A stretch of DNA of 6,324 nt, from the NCBI GenBank assembly GCA_021106775.1, contig JAIOTL010000335.1, positions 1 through 6,324 of the forward strand, read 5' to 3'. How positions within the stretch are numbered: position 1 is the stretch's first letter; each line of letters begins with the position of its first letter. The translations under genes and the position numbers were made by a program. This DNA is from Planctomycetota bacterium. GTDB lineage: Bacteria > Planctomycetota > UBA8742 > SKZP01 > JAIOTL01. Under the pieces are notes generated by a model. That model had not been told where the DNA came from and did no database searches. It saw only the letters and a program-made list of their open reading frames with translations. Positions 1-4,042 of this stretch are shown here, piece by piece.

Positions 1-2
1 AT

Positions 3-1526
3 ATTGTTTCATTATTAATGTCATTATTTGTTGCTTTTACAATTGTTCCCATTTTATGTTACGGTTTACTTTCAAAAGTGAATCTGAAATCTGAAAAAAA
101 TAAAGAAAATATTAGTGTGAAGGTTTTAAGCCGAATGTTTAAACCAATGATAAAATTAGCACTACGTTTTCCTTTATTGATTCTATCTCTAATAGTCTGC
201 TTGATTATTTTATCTATCTTTTTGTTCAGCAATCTAGGTTCAAATTTTTTACCACCTTTTAATGAGGGTACAATTCAGGTTAGCTCAATTTTTCCACCTG
301 GAACTGACTTGTCTTTATCAGCAAAAGTAGGAACCCAGATTGAAAAAAGATTACTCGAAGTCGAAGATGTAACAATAGTAAACAGAAGAACAGGACGAGC
401 AGAATTAGATGAGCATGCTGAGGGAGTTCAGACTAGTGAATTGTTAGTTTCAATGAAACCTGATAGCAAACGAGATAGAGATGAAGTCATCAATGAAATA
501 CGTGAAATAATAAAAGCGGAATATCCAGAAGTTCTATTGAATATCAGTCAACCAATTAGTCACAGAATTGATGTTATACTGTCAGGTATTCAGGCACAGA
601 TTGCAATTAAAATCTTTGGTGATGACCTATCTAAGTTGCGTTCAAAAGCTCAACAGGTAAAAGACATTTGCATGAAAGTCGATGGTGTTGTTGATTTATC
701 AATCGAACCACAAGACCTTGTGCCACAAATTCAAGTTCAACTGAAATTAGATAAATTGAAGAATTATCAGTTATCAGTTGGGGAAGTTTGTGAAATGCTT
801 GAGACTGCAATCGCTGGAAGAAAAGTTGGTGAGATTCTACAGGATCAGCGTTCTTTTGACCTTGTTGTAAGATTGCAGCAGGATCAAAGACAAGATATCA
901 CCACGATAAAAGACCTTTGGATACCTTTACCAAGAGAAGGACGAGTTCAGATTACTGATATTGCTGAAGTTTTTGTAGCAGCAGGTCCATACAGGATTTT
1001 TAGGGATAATGTTCAAAGGAGGATTGCTGTTCAAATGAATGTTCAAGGTCGAACTCTGGGTGAAGTAATTAATGATATTAATATAGGGATTGATAATAGT
1101 GAAATAGAAGAACCTGGATATTTTGTGCAATATGGCGGTCAGTTTGAAGCTCAGCAATCAGCGACAATAATAATTGCTTCTCTGAGTATTGGTGCATTAT
1201 TAGTTATATTTTTCCTATTAATGGGAGAATTTAAATCAATTTCATTGACAATTCAAGTTTTACTGACAATTCCAGGTGCGTTGATAGGTTCGGTACTGAT
1301 TCTTGTTTTAGCCGGACAGGAATTTAATATTGCAGCACTGGCTGGTATGATTGCATTAGGTGGAATCGCTTCACGAAATGGTATTCTATTGATTAACCAT
1401 TATCTGCATCTAATGACTGAAGAAGGTGAAAATTTTTCAAAAGAAATGATAGTCAGAGCGGGACTTGAGAGAATGGTTCCCGTTTTAATGACAGCAATAA
1501 CTACTGGTATAGCACTTGTTCCATAG
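3..1526 (+). CDS. Heavy-metal-type RND efflux pump (CusA/CzcA-like), 5' partial, ended early by an in-frame TAG
   Basis: This is the C-terminal half of a proton-driven inner-membrane RND pump, the transporter component of a three-part efflux system spanning both membranes. The frame is open from base 3, so the ATG at 18 is internal. Counting from that ATG, residues 2-18 are the end of a membrane helix. Residues 51-72 form another (FPLLILSLIV...), followed by NFLPPFNEG, which opens the second large periplasmic domain (about 76-380). Helices follow at about 383-402, 408-431 and 437-463, the last carrying ALGGIASRNGILLINHY, typical of the heavy-metal RND group. The frame stops after TTGIALVP, where family members continue with the end of this helix and one more helix. 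That continuation is present downstream in the same frame, so the stop is premature. About 507 of an expected roughly 1,000-1,050 residues are in view. The three methionines that bind Cu/Ag in E. coli CusA are not conserved, so the transported ion is unknown. Confidence 0.88.
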   Translation: MVSLLMSLFVAFTIVPILCYGLLSKVNLKSEKNKENISVKVLSRMFKPMIKLALRFPLLILSLIVCLIILSIFLFSNLGSNFLPPFNEGTIQVSSIFPPGTDLSLSAKVGTQIEKRLLEVEDVTIVNRRTGRAELDEHAEGVQTSELLVSMKPDSKRDRDEVINEIREIIKAEYPEVLLNISQPISHRIDVILSGIQAQIAIKIFGDDLSKLRSKAQQVKDICMKVDGVVDLSIEPQDLVPQIQVQLKLDKLKNYQLSVGEVCEMLETAIAGRKVGEILQDQRSFDLVVRLQQDQRQDITTIKDLWIPLPREGRVQITDIAEVFVAAGPYRIFRDNVQRRIAVQMNVQGRTLGEVINDINIGIDNSEIEEPGYFVQYGGQFEAQQSATIIIASLSIGALLVIFFLLMGEFKSISLTIQVLLTIPGALIGSVLILVLAGQEFNIAALAGMIALGGIASRNGILLINHYLHLMTEEGENFSKEMIVRAGLERMVPVLMTAITTGIALVP

Positions 1527-1706
1527 ATTCTTACTCCAGGCGAATCTGGTAAGGAAATAATCTATCCAGTTGCGCTGGTTGTTTTCGGTGGTTTAATTAC
1601 TTCAACCTTGTTTGAGTTTTTGTTGCGACCAGCATTGTTTTGGATGCTTAGCAGGAGAACCTGTCAAAAACTTGTATGTAAAAATAACATTAATTCAACT
1701 CTTTAG
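1527..1706 (+). pseudogene. Severed C-terminal tail of the RND pump, in frame behind the amber codon
   Basis: The frame of the upstream pump gene continues for 59 more codons after the TAG at 1524-1526 and stops at a second TAG (1704-1706). The translation begins ILTPGESGKEIIYPVALVVF and continues with GGLITSTLFEFLLRPALFW. This matches the usual RND ending: a G-E-x-G-K-E-I loop, then the last transmembrane helix and a P-A-L-(F/Y) exit. Nothing is frameshifted, so a single base change explains the break. The residue after ALVP is commonly Leu, and TTG to TAG needs one change. Without this tail the pump would lack its last helix and probably not fold. The alternatives are a sequencing error, amber readthrough or suppression, or a true recent nonsense mutation. 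The tail has no ribosome site of its own. Confidence 0.85.
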
Positions 1707-1713
1707 AATCCAA

Positions 1714-1719
1714 AGGAGG
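1714..1719 (+). promoter_or_regulatory. Strong Shine-Dalgarno site for the metal-binding lipoprotein
   Basis: AGGAGG, within AAAGGAGGA, lies four bases before the ATG at 1724 and inside the short gap after the second pump stop codon. It fixes the start of the lipoprotein gene and allows translation independent of the interrupted pump frame upstream. Confidence 0.8.
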
Positions 1720-1723
1720 ATTT

Positions 1724-1960
1724 ATGAAATCTAAACTTACTCTCTCAATTATTATTTGTTCAATTGCTTTATTTGGCTTAGTTTTAACCTCATGTGGCGA
1801 AAAAACCCCTGAACCCACAACTGCAAAATGTGATTGTGGCAAGGTAATGCAAAAATCCAAAATGATTTCATTTGAGGTGGAAGGTGCGAAAATGCTTGCA
1901 TGTAGCGAGGAATGCAAGAAGGAAATGAAGGAAGCTGATCACAGTGGTCATAATCATTAG
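1724..1960 (+). CDS. Small lipoprotein with TRASH-like metal-binding cysteines and a His tail
   Basis: A 78-residue secreted lipoprotein. Residues 1-23 form a signal peptide (MKSK, then a hydrophobic stretch) ending in the lipobox L21-T-S-C24, so Cys24 should be lipidated and the protein anchored facing the periplasm. The mature part has C36-D-C38-G, then C60-SEE-C64, then HSGHNH at the C-terminus. The spacing C38-x21-C60-x3-C64 fits the TRASH domain (C-x19-22-C-x3-C), a module known from heavy-metal trafficking, resistance and sensing proteins; the His tail adds possible ligands. It starts 17 bases after the end of the RND pump reading frame, so the two are probably co-transcribed. A role as a periplasmic metal chaperone or scavenger feeding the pump is inferred from this pairing. 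The metal is not known. The start is set by the AGGAGG site and by the signal peptide. No convincing terminator follows. Confidence 0.85.
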   Translation: MKSKLTLSIIICSIALFGLVLTSCGEKTPEPTTAKCDCGKVMQKSKMISFEVEGAKMLACSEECKKEMKEADHSGHNH

Positions 1961-2126
1961 CAGTCCGTGGTTAAAAAATTGAGTTTTTCTACCTTTTATT
2001 ACAACATACATCTTGATTGCAAAAAAGCAGGATTTTGATGGATCTTTATCGTATGTACAGATGCCTATGAAAGAGATTAAAGAAAGAGAAGATTGCAGCG
2101 GGATAGTGCGGTGGCGCAGAGGACTG
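1961..2126. other. Non-coding stretch with no recognised content
   Basis: Between the lipoprotein stop and the first recognisable aldolase remnant, stops interrupt the frames and no conserved peptide could be recognised. The A-run and T-run around 1973-1988 do not form a GC-rich hairpin, so no terminator is called. The segment could contain the badly decayed N-terminal part of the aldolase pseudogene, but this could not be shown. Confidence 0.4.
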
Positions 2127-2671
2127 GTCGAAGTATAAGAACAGAGCGATATACGTTTAGATACCGAAACTTGACATTCTTCGACCCGGAAAATATTCTT
2201 AAACTTGCAATTGAATGCGGTTGAAATGGTCTTGCATCAAAACTTGGAGTCCTCAGCGCAGTAGCACGAAAATATGCACACTAAATCCCATGTATCCACA
2301 AAATTAATTATAACGAGTTGCTGACATACCCAATCACATTCGACCAAATCATGTTTTCAATGGTGAAAGAAGCGTTTAAGCTTGGACCAATCAAAGTTGG
2401 CGCAACGATTTATTACGACTCGGAAAACTCCAGTCGTTAGATTGTTAAGTTTGCAAACTGTTACATGGGTCGTGCAGGATTGATTAATTCGGACGGTGCA
2501 TCTGGTAAAAATGAAATGGAGCTGTAAAAACCGCGATAATCAACAAACGCGCGGGTGGCATGGATCTGATTTCAGGACGAAAAGCGTTCCAGAAAATCGA
2601 TGAACGAAGGAATCACCCTGCTCAACGCAATCCTGGATGTTTACCTCGACCAATCCATCACCATCGCATAG
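2127..2671 (+). pseudogene. fbaB: Decayed class I fructose-bisphosphate aldolase (DhnA/FbaB type)
   Basis: A remnant of the glycolytic/gluconeogenic aldolase that cleaves fructose 1,6-bisphosphate through a Schiff-base lysine. From 2180 the translation reads FDPENILKLAIE, then LGVLSAVARKYAH, NELLTYPITFDQIMF, VGATIYYDSENSSR, NCYMGRAGLIN and, in a shifted frame (about 2521-2600), [17 protein letters not shown]. It ends in frame with [23 protein letters not shown] and a stop at 2669-2671. These blocks follow the order of FbaB-type aldolases. In-frame stops lie at 2222 (TGA), 2282 (TAA) and 2438 (TAG). Around 2441-2455 the sequence jumps from the GSE-S-R-QI region to the NCYMGR region, dropping roughly 100 residues, including the conserved ADIVKQK region with the catalytic lysine. 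Weak, frameshifted traces (an EHS...F.PK.D-like pattern) reach back to about 2127; the firm homology starts at 2180. The product would be inactive. The gene symbol denotes the ancestral family. Confidence 0.82.
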
Positions 2672-2763
2672 TTTTGTTCCTTGATGGTTGGTAATGCAGT
2701 TTTCTGCCACAGAGAATTTGGTAGAACAGGCATACTTGCATGTCATAAACAAATTTAATCTCC

Positions 2764-2790
2764 TGTCATTCTCGCGAAAGCGGGAATCCA
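2764..2790. repeat. Dispersed REP-like palindrome, one copy
   Basis: TGTCATTCTCGCGAAAGCGG followed by GAATCCA contains an 8-bp stem, ATTCTCGC (2768-2775) and GCGGGAAT (2780-2787), around a GAAA loop, with a single T opposite G. The form TGTCATTCCCGCGAAAGCGG is a very widespread intergenic repeat in bacteria. Read in reverse it yields the familiar spurious peptide LDSRFR(G/E)ND, which is also seen here on the minus strand. Only one copy lies in the window, so repetitiveness is inferred from recognition. Confidence 0.6.
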
Positions 2791-2795
2791 ATCTT

Positions 2796-2816
2796 ATCGA
2801 TGGGTCAGGCATCGAT
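2796..2816. repeat. Small perfect inverted repeat next to the palindrome
   Basis: ATCGATG (2796-2802) and CATCGAT (2810-2816) are perfect reverse complements around the 7-base loop GGTCAGG. It follows the REP-like palindrome by only a few bases and may be part of the same repeat unit. There is no T-run after it, so it is not a typical terminator. Confidence 0.35.
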
Positions 2817-3049
2817 TTAGCGATAGTTAACTCTTTGCAGGTGTCAGTCAGAAAAATCCGCTATACAAATAACGTTAATTTGCTATGAAATCGATTAGGC
2901 ATTAAAATATGGACAACTGCAATCATACAACTGCTTGTGCAGTGCTATTCCCCAGCTACACATCACCTTGGCTGTTAATGCTATCCCCACAGAGACACAG
3001 AGATTTACAAAAGTACGTATTTGTGGAAAAAACAAAGGAAGAAGCAAAA

Positions 3050-3253
3050 TTATTGACACCAATCGCTTTCCATAAATCTTTCAATAGCTTCATTATCATC
3101 TTTTGATGCTTGGTCTTTCTCAACATGAAGCCACTGTAATTCCCGTATTGCTCTTTCAATATCTTCAGAATGTTTTAGACTGCATATCCTGTATATACAT
3201 TTGATTCTATATATAACAATATCAGCAGTTACTAATATGGAAGAATTTCCACA
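3050..3253 (-). pseudogene. Minus-strand open frame, probable 3' remnant of an unidentified gene
   Basis: Read on the minus strand, codons are open from just after a TAA at 3254-3256 down to a TAA at 3050-3052, giving 67 residues. There is no early ATG, GTG or TTG with a ribosome site; the only ATG is near the end. The last 40 or so residues look protein-like: a charged, helix-prone segment containing HSEDIERAIRELQWLHVEKD and ending ERFMESDWCQ. The first 25 residues are AT-driven and less convincing. This suggests the C-terminal tail of a gene whose body has been lost, with the join near 3175. No family was recognised, and it could also be chance. Confidence 0.3.
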
Positions 3254-3291
3254 TTAGTCAATTAAACTATAGCAAGCCATTCAAATTTATA

Positions 3292-3319
3292 TTGACCGAT
3301 GGTTAGAAAGCTGTATAAT
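3292..3319 (+). promoter_or_regulatory. Sigma70-type promoter of the tetR-rph operon
   Basis: A -35 box TTGACC (3292-3297) and a perfect -10 box TATAAT (3314-3319) are separated by 16 bp. Transcription would begin near 3326, leaving a leader of about 37 bases before the TTG start at 3363. The -35 box overlaps the left operator and the expected start site falls inside the right operator, so a bound repressor would block it directly. Confidence 0.75.
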
Positions 3320-3337
3320 TATATTAACCATCGGTCA
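3293..3337. promoter_or_regulatory. Paired TetR-type operators bracketing the promoter
   Basis: TGACCGATGGTTA (3293-3305) and TAACCATCGGTCA (3325-3337) are perfect reverse complements over 13 bp, separated by 19 bp holding the -10 box. Each arm is itself a partial palindrome (ACC-GAT-GGT), the type of site a TetR dimer binds. The arrangement therefore reads as two operators in opposite orientation, with centres at 3299 and 3331, 32 bp apart, about three helical turns. The TetR gene starts 25 bp downstream, so autorepression is the natural inference. Confidence 0.78.
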
Positions 3338-3347
3338 GCATATTAAC

Positions 3348-3355
3348 AAAGAGGT
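3348..3355 (+). promoter_or_regulatory. Ribosome binding site that selects the TTG start of tetR
   Basis: AAAGAGGT lies seven bases before TTG 3363. No in-frame ATG or GTG occurs between the predicted transcription start and this TTG, and the conserved TetR N-terminus begins immediately after it, so the TTG is taken as the real start. Confidence 0.65.
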
Positions 3356-3362
3356 AGGACTT

Positions 3363-4004
3363 TTGCCATTACAACTATATGAAAGACAGAAAATCTTAGA
3401 TGCTTGCTTCGCTGTATTTGTTCGTCAAGGATATACAAAAGCCTCGACAGCAATGTTAGCAGAAGCAGCAGGTATATCCAAGGCGCTCATATTCCATCAT
3501 TTCAAAAGTAAGAAAATGCTGTATATCAGTGTTCTTGAACAGTGCTTTGAAAAAATGGCACTTGAAATACCAAATGAATCCCCTACTGAATATAGTAACT
3601 TCTTTGAAGCAAAAGAAAAAGTCGGACTTACTATAATTGACTACTTCAGAAAGAATCCTGACATGAATAAATTTATGTTTGAAGCCAATTTTTCAACACC
3701 CGATGACTTGAAAATGGAGATTAATAAGTTCAAAGCCTATATTAAAGAAAAGTATGGAGCGATGAATGCGACCAAGGATAAGCAGATGAAGCAGTTGTTT
3801 AATGAGATTCCTCTCAAGGATGGTGTTGACTCTAAGGAAGCTTATGAACTCATTCACATAGTATCAGAGTATTTCAGAATGAAGCTGGCAGCAGAATTAA
3901 CAGAAGTAAAAAAATTGAATGATGATGTGTACTGGAAAGACTTTGTTAAAAAGAAAAATGCATTTTTTGATATGGTACGCTACGGAATTGAAAAGAATAA
4001 ATAA
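3363..4004 (+). CDS. TetR/AcrR-family transcriptional regulator
   Basis: A 213-residue one-component regulator of the usual TetR length. Residues 4-55 form the DNA-binding domain: QKILDACFAVFVRQGYTKAS, then a helix-turn-helix at about 28-47 (MLAEAAGISKALIFHHF) and the capping FKSK, all hallmark TetR positions. Residues from about 60 to the end are a variable, all-helical ligand-binding and dimerisation domain rich in Lys and Glu; no ligand can be assigned from it. It starts with TTG behind AAAGAGGT. A near-consensus promoter flanked by a perfect 13-bp inverted repeat sits just upstream, so it probably represses its own operon. The next gene, an RPH-like dikinase, begins 38 bp after its stop on the same strand and is most likely co-transcribed and controlled by the same operators. 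The inducer is presumably a substrate or signal related to that enzyme. Confidence 0.92.
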   Translation: MPLQLYERQKILDACFAVFVRQGYTKASTAMLAEAAGISKALIFHHFKSKKMLYISVLEQCFEKMALEIPNESPTEYSNFFEAKEKVGLTIIDYFRKNPDMNKFMFEANFSTPDDLKMEINKFKAYIKEKYGAMNATKDKQMKQLFNEIPLKDGVDSKEAYELIHIVSEYFRMKLAAELTEVKKLNDDVYWKDFVKKKNAFFDMVRYGIEKNK

Positions 4005-4042
4005 GAGAATATTTCTATATATTCCTGCAATGAGGGGAAAAT

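Larger units (their letters stand above)
2672..3049. other. Non-coding debris downstream of the aldolase remnant
   Basis: No protein family is recognisable here on either strand. Short open frames exist, but they lack ribosome sites and read through repeat sequence. The stretch contains the dispersed palindrome at 2764-2790, a second small inverted repeat at 2796-2816, and CCACAGAGACACAGAG at 2987-3002. The last resembles a string often seen in intergenic DNA of environmental bacteria, but this is from memory and unverified. Confidence 0.45.

Noticed and set aside
927..1157. Minus-strand open frame opposite the RND pump gene
   Set aside because: It lies wholly inside a recognised gene on the other strand; its Asn/Ile-rich translation simply reflects antisense AT-rich codons.
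1524..1706. TAG reassigned to an amino acid in this organism
   Set aside because: TAG ends the pump frame at 1704-1706 and the lipoprotein at 1958-1960, both at natural protein ends, so general reassignment is not supported here.
1690..1917. Minus-strand open frame opposite the lipoprotein gene
   Set aside because: It is antisense to a gene with a clear ribosome site, signal peptide and metal-binding motif, and has no family resemblance of its own.
1971..1990. Possible terminator after the lipoprotein gene
   Set aside because: The only pairing is an A-run with a T-run around TTGAG; there is no GC-rich stem, so it is too weak to call.
2540..2888. Short open frames on both strands across the aldolase tail and the palindrome
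   Set aside because: The minus-strand one includes the LDSRFREND peptide, a known artefact of translating the dispersed repeat; the plus-strand one crosses the same repeat. Neither has a ribosome site.
2909..3106. Plus-strand open frame of 65 codons
   Set aside because: It has no Shine-Dalgarno site, low-complexity content and no recognisable motif, and it overlaps the more protein-like minus-strand remnant.
2956..3159. Minus-strand open frame in a second frame, starting at an ATG at 3159
   Set aside because: It overlaps the other minus-strand frame (3050-3253), whose translation is more protein-like, and reads on into the CACAGAGACACAG string.
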